Source: Synechococcus sp. J7-Johnson
GTDB taxonomy: Bacteria; Cyanobacteriota; Cyanobacteriia; PCC-6307; Cyanobiaceae
Assembly (NCBI RefSeq): GCF_024345795.1
Contig: NZ_JAGQBU010000010.1
Location: 1 to 64,000 of the forward strand
Direction of reading: 5' to 3'
Length of the DNA stretch: 64,000 bases
Shown here one piece after another: positions 26,735 to 34,968 of the stretch. Each line of letters opens with the position of its first letter. Position 1 is the first letter of the stretch. Position numbers and translations under genes: made by a program. The notes under the pieces are model-generated. The model saw only the letters and a program-made list of their open reading frames with translations. It made no database searches and was not told where the DNA came from.

Positions 26735-27507
26735 GGCACTGGTGGCAACTGCTCCAGGTAGGAGAGCGTGATCAGGCCGCCGGCACAAGCGGGGCCCCGC
26801 AGCACCTTCGCGGGCGCCGTGACCTCACCCAGGCCATCGGTGAGGCTGGAGGCGGCGCTGAACACCGAGGCTGAGGCCTGGCTGAAGGCGGCACTGAGGG
26901 TCACCAGGCAGCGCAGACCGGCTGCGGTGGCCGCCGCCAGTCCTGCAAGGGAATCCTCAAGGGCCACCGCCTGGGCGGGGTCAAGATCCAGGCGCTGCAA
27001 AGCCAGGGCGTAGGCCTCAGGATCTGGTTTCTTGGCGCTCACGTCCTCTCCGCAGATCCGCAGCGGCAGCAGCCGGCTCTGCTGCCTGAGCTGGTTTTCC
27101 AGCAGGGCGGCCACCGCTTCGCGGCCACTGGTGGTGACGATCGCCTGCTGAAGACCGGCCGCCCCCGCCGCCTCGATCAGGCGCCGCACCCCGGGCCGCA
27201 GCCGCACCTCGCCAGCCACCACCAGCTCGCGGTAGTGGTTCTGCTTGCTTTTGTGCAACGCTTCCAGCAACGACGCCTCAGGCTCCCTTCCCTGCTGGTG
27301 CAGGAAAAACCAGCGCATGCGCTCACGCCCGCCGCTGATCGCCAGCAACTCAATGTAGGTGGAGCGGTCCCACTGCCAGGGGAGACCCAGCTCCGCAAAG
27401 GCCCGGTTGAAGGCGACCCGGTGGCCGTCAAGTTCAGTTTCGGCCAGCGTGCCGTCCACGTCCCAGAGCAGGGCGCGCAGGGAACCCTGGGCGGCACGGA
27501 CTTGCAT
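26731..27507 (-). CDS. cbbY: CbbY-like HAD sugar-phosphate phosphatase
   Basis: CbbY dephosphorylates xylulose-1,5-bisphosphate, an inhibitor formed by RuBisCO misfire. The 258-residue product has the nucleophile motif LLWDVDGTLAETE, the CbbY substrate segment GHRVAFNRAFAELGLPW, AISGGRERMRWF, the TTSGRE motif II, KKPDPEAY and ALEDSLAG. It heads the cbbY-ycf20-glyK run, which joins RuBisCO repair with photorespiration. Confidence 0.9.
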   Translation of the reverse strand: MQVRAAQGSLRALLWDVDGTLAETELDGHRVAFNRAFAELGLPWQWDRSTYIELLAISGGRERMRWFFLHQQGREPEASLLEALHKSKQNHYRELVVAGEVRLRPGVRRLIEAAGAAGLQQAIVTTSGREAVAALLENQLRQQSRLLPLRICGEDVSAKKPDPEAYALALQRLDLDPAQAVALEDSLAGLAAATAAGLRCLVTLSAAFSQASASVFSAASSLTDGLGEVTAPAKVLRGPACAGGLITLSYLEQLPPVP

Positions 27508-27600
27508 CGACCCAGGCTAGGAGCTGGGGCCAGCCGATCAGAATGAGTCCCGATCCCCGAGGTTCCCCTGCCCTTCACTCCGCCCGAGCAACGCTGGCAA

Positions 27601-29457
27601 TTGCCAGCACCCCTGCCGACCATCGAGGATGAAGCCCAGGCCAGGGGGATGGCGGCCCTGGGCCTGCCCCCGGAACTGCTGGCGGTGCTGCGCCGGCGGG
27701 GTTTCGACAGCCCAGAGGCGATCGCCGAGCTGCTGGAGCCACCCGCCGCCCCCGATCCCCGGCTGCACTTCGCCGATCTGAGCGTGGCGGTGCAGCGGCT
27801 GGTGCGGGCCTGCGCCGTGGCGGAGCCGGTGGCGATCTGCGGCGATTACGACGCCGACGGCATGACCAGCACAGCCCTGCTGGTAGGGGTGCTGGAGCGA
27901 CTGGGGGCCCGGCCGCAGGCCGCCATCCCCAGCCGCCAGGAGGAGGGTTACGGCCTCAATGCCGGCATGGTGGAACGCCTCTGGGGGGAGGGGGTACGCC
28001 TGCTCGTCACGGTCGACAACGGCATAGCCGCCCGGGAGGCCCTAGATCGAGCCCGGGATCTTGGGCTGGAGGTGATCCTCACCGATCACCACAGCCTGCC
28101 CGCCGAGCCCCCGCCTTATCTGGCGTTGCTCCATCCCGCCTGCACCCCTGTGGGCTCCCCCTACCGGGGCCTGGCGGGGGTCGGGCTGGCCTATCTGCTG
28201 GCAATGGTGCTGGCCACGGAACTGGGTCGCGCCGACGCCACTGCCATGGCCCTGGATCTGTTCTGCATCGGCACGGTGGCCGACATGGCCCCCCTGCTGG
28301 GGGTCAACCGGCGCTGGCTGCGGGATGGCCTCAGGCATCTGCATGCATCACCACTGCCCGGCCTGCAGGCGCTGCAACGGCTGGCCGGGCTGGGGGAGGA
28401 GCCCCTCGATGCCACGGCGGTGGCATTCAAACTGGCGCCGCGCATCAATGCCGTGGGGCGGCTGGGCGATCCGGCGCTCGTTGTGGATCTGCTGACCACC
28501 GCCGACCGCGACCGCGCCATGGCCCTGGCTCAGGACTGCGAGACCCTCAACCGTCAGCGGCGAGAGCTCTGTGAGGCAATCGAGGCGGAGGCGGTGGCCC
28601 TGGTGGAGGCCGATGGCCCCGAGCCCAGCCCCTTTGTGCTTCTCGCCCAGACTCACTGGCATCACGGCGTGATCGGCATCGTGGCCGCCAGGCTCGTGGA
28701 GCGTTATGGCTTGCCCGTGGCCCTGCTCGCCGGTGAAGGGGGCGGCAGGCTGAGGGCTTCGGTGCGGGCACCCAGGGGGTTTGCGGTAGATCAGGCCCTG
28801 AGCCATTGCGGCGCCTTGCTGGAGCGCTATGGCGGCCATACCGCCGCCGGCGGCTTCACCGTCAAAGCCGAGCGGCTGGCGGATCTGCATGACCAGCTCA
28901 ACGGCCTGGCGGCCAGCTGGCTTGGCGACCGGGGCGGCGGCTCGCCGGTGGAGCCGGAAGCCTGCCTGGCCCTGAACCGAATCGGCCGTGGCTTCTGGCG
29001 CGACCTGCAGCGGCTGGAGCCCCTGGGGGCGGGGCTGCCGACACCGACGTTCTGGAGCAACTCCTGCCGGGTGCTCAGCCAGCGGCTGCTGCGCGGCGGC
29101 CACCTTCAACTGGAGCTGGAGCAACAGGGCAGCCGCCTGCGGGCAATTGCCTGGCGCTGGCAGGGAGAGGGCACTGTGCCGGAGCTGGTGGATGTGGCCT
29201 ACCGCCTGCGCAGCGACAGCTGGCAGGGGGAGGAGCGCCTGCAACTGGACCTGGTGGGACTGCGCGGCAGTGGTGGCGGAGATGTGCTGCTCAAACGTCG
29301 CCAGCGTTCCTACTGGTGCCGGCTTCAGGGTGATGGCGTGTTGATCCGCAATCAAGAAGGCCGGGAACTCCATGTGGAGCTCCCGGCGTTGGATCAGCCT
29401 GCTTATGTGCGGGCACTTATCGATGAGGCAGCCCTGGCCCTTGGGCTTCAGGCCTGA
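27601..29457 (+). CDS. recJ: Single-stranded-DNA-specific exonuclease RecJ
   Basis: RecJ is the 5'-3' ssDNA exonuclease of recombination and mismatch repair. The DHH domain shows CGDYDADGMTSTALL, TVDNGIA and ILTDHHSLP, followed by FCIGTVADMAPL. The DHHA1 domain has WHHGVIGIVAARLVERYGLP and YGGHTAAGGFTV. TTG 27601 is the first ordinary start, yet the frame upstream reads EQRWQLP, a typical RecJ beginning. CTG 27568, preceded by GAGG at 27559 with a 5-base spacing, may be the true start. Confidence 0.92.
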   Translation: MPAPLPTIEDEAQARGMAALGLPPELLAVLRRRGFDSPEAIAELLEPPAAPDPRLHFADLSVAVQRLVRACAVAEPVAICGDYDADGMTSTALLVGVLERLGARPQAAIPSRQEEGYGLNAGMVERLWGEGVRLLVTVDNGIAAREALDRARDLGLEVILTDHHSLPAEPPPYLALLHPACTPVGSPYRGLAGVGLAYLLAMVLATELGRADATAMALDLFCIGTVADMAPLLGVNRRWLRDGLRHLHASPLPGLQALQRLAGLGEEPLDATAVAFKLAPRINAVGRLGDPALVVDLLTTADRDRAMALAQDCETLNRQRRELCEAIEAEAVALVEADGPEPSPFVLLAQTHWHHGVIGIVAARLVERYGLPVALLAGEGGGRLRASVRAPRGFAVDQALSHCGALLERYGGHTAAGGFTVKAERLADLHDQLNGLAASWLGDRGGGSPVEPEACLALNRIGRGFWRDLQRLEPLGAGLPTPTFWSNSCRVLSQRLLRGGHLQLELEQQGSRLRAIAWRWQGEGTVPELVDVAYRLRSDSWQGEERLQLDLVGLRGSGGGDVLLKRRQRSYWCRLQGDGVLIRNQEGRELHVELPALDQPAYVRALIDEAALALGLQA

Positions 29458-29463
29458 GCCCGA

Positions 29464-29571
29464 TCAGAGGGCGCCGCGTTTGTAGAAGAGGATAAAGATC
29501 ACGGCCGGGCCCGCCAGGGTGATCAGGGCCAGCGCCAGAAAGTTGGCGATCAGATGGAAATCGATTCCCAT
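29464..29571 (-). CDS. psb30: Photosystem II protein Psb30 (Ycf12)
   Basis: A 35-residue frame begins [21 protein letters not shown] and ends [12 protein letters not shown]. The single membrane helix with a short N-terminus matches picocyanobacterial Psb30/Ycf12, a peripheral low-mass subunit next to cytochrome b559 and PsbJ in photosystem II. It is divergent from the ykgJ-type gene, with a perfect palindrome between them. Confidence 0.85.
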   Translation of the reverse strand: MGIDFHLIANFLALALITLAGPAVIFILFYKRGAL

Positions 29572-29651
29572 GGATGCGGCGCTCGGATAAAGGAATTCGA
29601 GGAATCAGCGTACGGGTCGCCCAGGCCCCCGGCAGCGCCGTCCCCATGCCA

Positions 29652-29670
29652 CTGTGACGCCTTGTCACAG
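29652..29670. promoter_or_regulatory. Perfect 7-5-7 palindrome between psb30 and the ykgJ-like gene
   Basis: CTGTGAC (29652-29658) and GTCACAG (29664-29670) are exact complements separated by five bases. It resembles a CRP-family half-site pair (TGTGA/TCACA) but with a 7-base instead of 6-base inner spacing. It lies 81 bases upstream of psb30 and 18 bases upstream of the ykgJ-like start. Confidence 0.5.
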
Positions 29671-29687
29671 CCGTTGGAGCAGATCGG

Positions 29688-30092
29688 ATGGGCGCAGGAT
29701 CCCACTGGAGCTGCATCAGCGGCTGCGGCGCCTGCTGCCGTCTTGACCCGGAGCAACGGGGCGAAGCACTCGACGCCCTCAGTGAGGAGCAGCGCCAGCT
29801 GTACCTCTCGATGGTGGGGGCCGACGGCTGGTGCCGCCACTTCAACACGGGCTCGAGAACCTGCCGCATCTACGCCGATCGGCCCGAGTTCTGCCGGGTG
29901 GGCGCCCTCGCCCAGCTGTTCGCAATACCACTCGAGCAGGGGGAAGCCTTTGCGATCGCCTGCTGCCAGCAGCAGATCCGCGAGGAATATGGGGGTCGCT
30001 CGGTTGTGATGCGTCGCTTCGAGCGGGCCACCCGTCAGCCTGGTGGCCTCCCTGCGGCCCCGATCCCCAGCGAGCTCCAGAACCAGACATGA
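29688..30092 (+). CDS. YkgJ-family cysteine cluster protein
   Basis: The 134-residue product has the CxxCxxxC-type cluster of the YkgJ/UPF0153 family (CISGCGACC near the start, then CRHFN, CRIYADRPEFCR and CCQQQ). The family is thought to bind a metal or Fe-S cluster, and its function is unknown. The stop overlaps the start of the first GDT1 gene (ATGA), suggesting co-transcription. Confidence 0.82.
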   Translation: MGAGSHWSCISGCGACCRLDPEQRGEALDALSEEQRQLYLSMVGADGWCRHFNTGSRTCRIYADRPEFCRVGALAQLFAIPLEQGEAFAIACCQQQIREEYGGRSVVMRRFERATRQPGGLPAAPIPSELQNQT

Positions 30093-30499
30093 GCGACCCC
30101 GTCGATCCCGATTCCAGCGCCAGCCCGGAGACCGGCGCCAGCCCCGAGGCCAGCGCTAACCATGAAATTGAGACCCCGGAGTCGTCGGATTTTGTGGCGG
30201 TGGCCGCCACCACCTTCACCACGGTTTTTCTCGCCGAGCTGGGCGACAAGACCCAGCTGGCGGCGCTTTTGCTCTCAGCTGAGTCCGGTAGGCCCGGCGT
30301 GGTGTTCGCCGGGGCCGCCCTGGCGCTTATCTGTTCCAGCCTGGCGGGGGTGCTGTTGGGACGCTGGCTGGCGGCGGTGCTGCCGGCCAAGCGTCTGGAG
30401 CGGATCTCCGGGGTGTTGATGATGTCCCTTGGCCTCTGGCTGGGGGGTCAGGCCACCTTCGGTCTGCTCCAGCCCGTCCTCGATCTTTCGACTCCCTGA
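30089..30499 (+). CDS. TMEM165/GDT1-family membrane protein, first half-size subunit
   Basis: The 136-residue product has a Ser/Pro/Glu-rich N-terminal stretch, then three membrane helices with the family signature ELGDKT at residues 50-55. GDT1 proteins are cation/proton exchangers, and cyanobacterial and chloroplast members move manganese across thylakoid or plasma membranes. Full proteins contain two such ELGDKT repeats in one chain. Here the second repeat is in the next gene, so a heterodimer is likely. Confidence 0.88.
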   Translation: MSDPVDPDSSASPETGASPEASANHEIETPESSDFVAVAATTFTTVFLAELGDKTQLAALLLSAESGRPGVVFAGAALALICSSLAGVLLGRWLAAVLPAKRLERISGVLMMSLGLWLGGQATFGLLQPVLDLSTP

Positions 30500-30515
30500 G
30501 CCCCCGCGGCAAGCC

Positions 30516-30800
30516 ATGCAGCTCCCTCTCCTGGCCTCCACCTTCCTGACCGTGTTCGTGGCCGAACTGGGTGACAAGACCCAGCTCACGATCGTGACGA
30601 TCAGCGGTACCTCCAACAACACGCTGGCCGTCTTTCTCGGCAGTGCTGGCGCCCTGGTGCTCGCCAGCCTGCTGGGGGCCCTGGCGGGAGGCTCGCTGTC
30701 CAGTCTGATCCCACCCGATGCCCTTCAGCTGGCTGCCTCCCTGGGCTTCCTGGTGATCGGCCTGAGGCTGATTCTGCGCTCAGGAACCGACGCTCCGTAA
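30516..30800 (+). CDS. TMEM165/GDT1-family membrane protein, second half-size subunit
   Basis: The 94-residue product has the ELGDKT signature at residues 17-22 (TFLTVFVAELGDKTQLTIV) and two further helices (LGSAGALVLASLLGALAGG, LAASLGFLVIGLRLIL). It lies 16 bases after the first GDT1 gene. Together they supply the two inverted repeats of a complete transporter. The ATG at 30516 fits; the frame opens earlier. Confidence 0.88.
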   Translation: MQLPLLASTFLTVFVAELGDKTQLTIVTISGTSNNTLAVFLGSAGALVLASLLGALAGGSLSSLIPPDALQLAASLGFLVIGLRLILRSGTDAP

Positions 30801-30895
30801 AGTTGTGGGTGGAGACATCGATGCCCCGGGGCTTCGCTGCACGCCCCTGCCGGCTTCATGCCGCGCGTCTCACCTCCAACTCCGCGTTGCCTTTA

Positions 30896-33151
30896 ATGAA
30901 GTTCACGGTCGCCCATCTGCTCGACCAGCTCCCTGCCGCCGATGCCCTGCCGGTGGCCAAGCTCGAGAAAGCGCTGGGCCTGAGCCTCAAGCCGGACAAG
31001 TCGCAGCTGCGCATCGCCCTGGAGGGCCTGAGCCGGCTGGGGGTGCTGGTGGAAACCGAGGACGGCATCCAGCGGCGGCAGGACGACACCCTGATCGAAG
31101 CTCGCCTGCGCTGCTCCAGCAAAGGTTTCTGTTTCGCCCTGCGCGAAGACGGCGGTGAGGATATCTACATTCGCGATCACCAGCTCAACCACGCCTGGAA
31201 CGGCGATCGGGTGCTGGTGCGCATAACCCGTGAGGGGGGGCGCCGCCGCTCCCCTGAGGGTGGCGTTCAATGCATCCTGGAGCGGGCCACCACCCACCTC
31301 CTGGCCCAGGTGGAGCAGCAGGACGACCGGCTCCTGGCCGTGCCCCTCGACGACCGTCTGCTGACCTCGGTGGAGCTGCCGAGCTCAGACGCCAGCTACC
31401 TGGACCCCGAGAAGCAGTCGGTGGTGGAAGTGCTGCTCGACCGCTATCCAGTGGCGCAGTTCCCGCCGCTGGGCCACGTGGAGCGGCGCCTGCCGATCAA
31501 CGGCGGCGAGGAAGCCGACCTGGATCTGCTGCTCACCAAGCACGGTCTGCGCCAGCGGCCGGCAGCGCCGCGCTCCAGCCTCAAGGCCCCCAGTGATAAG
31601 GACCGCACCGACCTGACGGCTCTGCCGACCCTGGTGATCAATGGCTGGAGCGGCGCCGACGCCCCGATCCTGCCCGCCATCTCCCTGGAGGACGGCGATG
31701 AGGGCTTGCGCCTGTGGATCCACGTGCCGGCGCTCGCGGAACGCTTCACCACCGGCGGGAGCCTCGACCTCTGGCTACGGGAGCAGGGGGAGTCGATCTG
31801 CCTGGGCCGCCGCTGGCTGCCCCTGCTCAGCCCGGCCTTGAGCAAGGCCGCTGCGTTCAAACCCGGTGAGGCTCAGGCCGCCGTCTCGGTGGGGCTGCGC
31901 TGCAACGAACAAGGTGAGCTGAGCGACTATCGCTTTGCTCTCACCAGCATTCAGGTGGACGCTGTTGTCGATGGGAGCGCCCTGCAGGCCCTGGCGGAGC
32001 GCAAGCCCAAGGCCCGCACCGTGCCGGCGGCGCTCAAGCCCATCAAGGACCAGCTCCCCCAGCTTGAGCGGCTGCTGGAAGTGGCGGCCTTGCTGCGCCA
32101 GCACCGACTGGAGCGCGGCTCCCTTGAACTGGATCTGCCGCGCCCCAGCCTCGACTCCCTTGGCGACCTCAGCATCCCCGCTCCTGAGGAACGTCGCCAG
32201 GGCTGGATGGTGCAGCTGCCCGACCACCAGCCCACCGCCTTGCTGCGGGAGCTGGTGATCCTCGCGAACCGCGCCCTCGGCGCCCATCTCTTTGCCCTAG
32301 GGCTGCCGGCCCTGTTTGCGGTCAACCCGCCGGCCGATGGCACTGAGATCAACGAGGTGGCCAAGGTGGCTCTGGGCCTCGACATCCAAGTCGAGCTAAG
32401 CGAAGACGGCAATGCCCCCGCCCCGCGTGACCTGGCGGCCACGTTCGCTGCCACCGATCGCAGCCGCGTGCTGCAGCGTCAGCTGAGTGAGGTTACCTCC
32501 CCGATCCAGCTGAGCGCCAGCGCCGAGGTCCACGTGCTGGCTGGTGAACCCACGGCTTACGCACCCTGGTGCCTGCCCTCGCTGCACTACGCCGATCTCT
32601 GGAATCAGCAGCTGCTGGTGCTCCTGCTCACCGAGGGCAAGGATCGCCCCAGCGTTCGCCACAAGACCCGGGTCGACCTGGCGAGCGCCAGCTGCCACGG
32701 TGCCATCGACTGGCCCCTGCTCACCCCCACACAGCTCTCCGAGCTGCAGCAGGGGCGCAGTGATTCGATGCTGCAGCGGCTGAACGGCCGGGTCCGCTTT
32801 GCCGCCGAGGTGGAGTCCGACCTGCTGGCCATGGCCCAGGCCCGGGCGGCGGAACCCCTGGTGGGTCAGACCCTCACCGGTGTGATCAGCGGCGTGCAGA
32901 GCTACGGGTTCTTCGTGGAGATTCCCCCCTCCCAGGTGGAGGGACTGGTGCACGTGAGTTCACTCAAGGACGACTGGTACGAATACCGCTCGCGCCAGAA
33001 CCGCCTGGTGGGCCGCAAGAACCGCCGCACTTACATGCTTGGCGATCAGGTGGACGTGCAGATCCAGAACGTCGATGCGCTGCGCCATCAGATCGATCTG
33101 GTTGTGCTTCTGCCTGAGGACGACGAGGAGAGCGGCGAGGGGGAGGACTGA
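30896..33151 (+). CDS. RNB-domain (RNase II/R-like, Zam-type) protein lacking catalytic aspartates
   Basis: The 751-residue product from ATG 30896 has cold-shock-like N-terminal domains (RCSSKGFCFALREDGGEDIYIRD), an RNB domain (LRLWIHVPALAERF, FALTSIQVDAV, ILANRALGAHLF) and a C-terminal S1 domain (LTGVISGVQSYGFFVEIP, residues about 670-710). The RNB active site should read DxxxxxDxDDA. At the equivalent place (about residues 246-262) it reads VINGWSGADAPILP, without the four aspartates. Cyanobacterial Zam proteins belong to this family. A regulatory RNA-binding role is more likely than exonuclease activity. Confidence 0.85.
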   Translation: MKFTVAHLLDQLPAADALPVAKLEKALGLSLKPDKSQLRIALEGLSRLGVLVETEDGIQRRQDDTLIEARLRCSSKGFCFALREDGGEDIYIRDHQLNHAWNGDRVLVRITREGGRRRSPEGGVQCILERATTHLLAQVEQQDDRLLAVPLDDRLLTSVELPSSDASYLDPEKQSVVEVLLDRYPVAQFPPLGHVERRLPINGGEEADLDLLLTKHGLRQRPAAPRSSLKAPSDKDRTDLTALPTLVINGWSGADAPILPAISLEDGDEGLRLWIHVPALAERFTTGGSLDLWLREQGESICLGRRWLPLLSPALSKAAAFKPGEAQAAVSVGLRCNEQGELSDYRFALTSIQVDAVVDGSALQALAERKPKARTVPAALKPIKDQLPQLERLLEVAALLRQHRLERGSLELDLPRPSLDSLGDLSIPAPEERRQGWMVQLPDHQPTALLRELVILANRALGAHLFALGLPALFAVNPPADGTEINEVAKVALGLDIQVELSEDGNAPAPRDLAATFAATDRSRVLQRQLSEVTSPIQLSASAEVHVLAGEPTAYAPWCLPSLHYADLWNQQLLVLLLTEGKDRPSVRHKTRVDLASASCHGAIDWPLLTPTQLSELQQGRSDSMLQRLNGRVRFAAEVESDLLAMAQARAAEPLVGQTLTGVISGVQSYGFFVEIPPSQVEGLVHVSSLKDDWYEYRSRQNRLVGRKNRRTYMLGDQVDVQIQNVDALRHQIDLVVLLPEDDEESGEGED

Positions 33152-33154
33152 GCG

Positions 33155-33778
33155 ATGGATCCGGTGGTGCTGGCGGTCACGGGTGCCTCCGCCATGCCGC
33201 TGGCGGAGCGCGGTCTGCAGTTGCTGCTCGAGGCGGGTGAAACGGTTGAGCTGGTGGCCAGTCGCGGTGCCCTGGGGGTCTGGCTGGCAGAGCAGGGGGT
33301 GCGCATTCCCGCCGAACCCGATCTCCAGGTCCGCTTCTGGCGGGAGCGCACGGGCGTGACAACGGGCCAGCTGCGCTGTCACCGCTGGAACGATCAGGCA
33401 GCAGCAATCGCCAGTGGCAGCTTTCGCACCCGCGGCATGGTGATCCTGCCGGCGAGCATGGGAACGGTGGGGCGGATCGCCAGCGGCGTGGCCCTAGATC
33501 TGGTGGAGCGGGTGGCCGATGTGCATCTCAAGGAGGGACGGCCCCTGGTGATCGCTCCCCGGGAAATGCCCTGGAGCCTGGTTCACCTGCGCAACCTCAC
33601 GGCCCTGGCGGAGGCGGGTGCACGCATCGCTCCACCGATTCCCGCCTGGTATCACCGCCCCACCACCCTGGAGGAGATGGTCGACTTTCTGGTTATCCGG
33701 GTGTTCGATTGCCTTGGCTACGACCTCGGCTCCCTGCGCCGCTGGGATGGCCCGGTGGCCGCCGCGGCCAGCATCTGA
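33155..33778 (+). CDS. ubiX: Flavin prenyltransferase UbiX
   Basis: UbiX makes prenylated FMN, the cofactor of UbiD-type decarboxylases. The 207-residue product shows VLAVTGASAMPLAERGLQLL, GMVILPASMGTVGRIASGVA and the LVIAPREMPWSLVHLRNL segment followed by PPIPAWYHRP, all family-specific. It follows the RNB gene by three bases on the same strand. Confidence 0.94.
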   Translation: MDPVVLAVTGASAMPLAERGLQLLLEAGETVELVASRGALGVWLAEQGVRIPAEPDLQVRFWRERTGVTTGQLRCHRWNDQAAAIASGSFRTRGMVILPASMGTVGRIASGVALDLVERVADVHLKEGRPLVIAPREMPWSLVHLRNLTALAEAGARIAPPIPAWYHRPTTLEEMVDFLVIRVFDCLGYDLGSLRRWDGPVAAAASI

Positions 33779-33816
33779 GTCCGCCCACCGGTCTGATTCC
33801 CGGACTGATCCCCACC

Positions 33817-34338
33817 GTGCTGCAACGCCTCCTGTTAATGCCTCTGCTGGCCCCGCTGCTGGCCGTGCTGCTGGTGGCGGCCCTGAACCCCACCCCCGCC
33901 AGCCGCCTGCGGCTGTTGATCTGGACCTCCCCGGCCCTGCCGATCGGGATCTGGATGGCTCTGGTCGCAAGCGGTGGAGCCGCTATCAGCGCCGGACTCA
34001 CGGCCCTGGCCCTGCAGCAACCGGGGGATCAGCTGCTGAGGCGTCGATCAGTTGAGAGTTTCGGCGCCGGCGACCGGCGTGAACAGGAACCCTGGGAGGG
34101 AATGCCCGAACCACGGGCCAGGCCTGCGCGGCAGGAAGCTCCCGCCTGGTACGCGGGCCCCGAGCGCGCGCCCCAGGACCCACCACCCACCGTCTCGGTG
34201 CCCTTCAGGGTCCTGCGCACCGGCAGTGCTGAGGCTCCGGGTCGAGCTTCAGCTGCACCGGCAGCAGCGGCCGCAACGCCCAGCCCCGGCAACGGCGACG
34301 CCGAGGGCTGGGACACACCTTCCAGCGACGACTGGTGA
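33817..34338 (+). CDS. Conserved membrane protein of unknown function
   Basis: The N-terminus has two hydrophobic helices (LLMPLLAPLLAVLLVAAL and SPALPIGIWMALVAS). A long Pro/Ala/Arg-rich cytoplasmic tail follows and ends in DTPSSDDW. Start is GTG 33817 or ATG 33838, and earlier in-frame codons overlap ubiX. No family is recognised. It lies between ubiX and the DUF2996 gene upstream of acsF. Confidence 0.6.
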   Translation: MLQRLLLMPLLAPLLAVLLVAALNPTPASRLRLLIWTSPALPIGIWMALVASGGAAISAGLTALALQQPGDQLLRRRSVESFGAGDRREQEPWEGMPEPRARPARQEAPAWYAGPERAPQDPPPTVSVPFRVLRTGSAEAPGRASAAPAAAAATPSPGNGDAEGWDTPSSDDW

Positions 34339-34414
34339 AGCTGAGTAACTGGACAGCCCCGCAACCGGAGATGCCTAGAGTCGGCTGCAGTGTTTCGAGC
34401 TGAGGCTCCAGCCC

Positions 34415-34864
34415 GTGAGCGATTCCGCCAGCCCCGCACCGAATCCCACCAAGGCCGACGCCGCCAGCAAACCAGCCCCGGCGGCCGTCAAGGTCAAGCC
34501 GCCGGCGCCAGAAGACAAGCCGTTCGGCGAATTCATCCCCCAGCTATTCCTGCCGGCCCTGATCAAGGAGATCAATGCTTTCGGCGGTGACGCCCCCCAG
34601 CTGAGCTTTGAGCAGGGGCCGATGCCGGTGGTGGGCAGCCCCTGCTGGATGGTGCTGGGAACCTTCCCTGGTGGCCGACGTTTCTGGCTCTGTTTCACCG
34701 AGGCCGGCATCAGCTCAGCCAAGACCTTCGCCCTGGCGGAGACGGGCAGCGATCCCAGCCTGCTGGAGTCGTTTCTGATCGACGAGAAGAAGACGACCCT
34801 GGCACTGCTGATCTCGCGTGTGGTCTCCAGGCTCAACAGCCAGAAGTGGCTGGGTCCCAACTGA
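34415..34864 (+). CDS. DUF2996 domain protein
   Basis: The 149-residue product has a Pro/Ala/Lys-rich N-terminal linker and then the cyanobacterial DUF2996 domain: KPFGEFIPQLFLPALIKEINAFGG, LSFEQGPMPVVG, CWMVLGTFPGGRRFWLCF and KKTTLALLISRVVSRLNSQKWLG. The function is unknown. The GTG start gives the conserved length. It lies just upstream of acsF. Confidence 0.82.
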   Translation: MSDSASPAPNPTKADAASKPAPAAVKVKPPAPEDKPFGEFIPQLFLPALIKEINAFGGDAPQLSFEQGPMPVVGSPCWMVLGTFPGGRRFWLCFTEAGISSAKTFALAETGSDPSLLESFLIDEKKTTLALLISRVVSRLNSQKWLGPN

Positions 34865-34968
34865 GCGCCCCCTCAAGCGCAACGACCTGGCTGCGGGGGC
34901 TTTACATCCCGGCCGGGTGCGCTGAAAGCCCACCTACGATGCGCTGACCACTCCACTGTCCTGCACGC

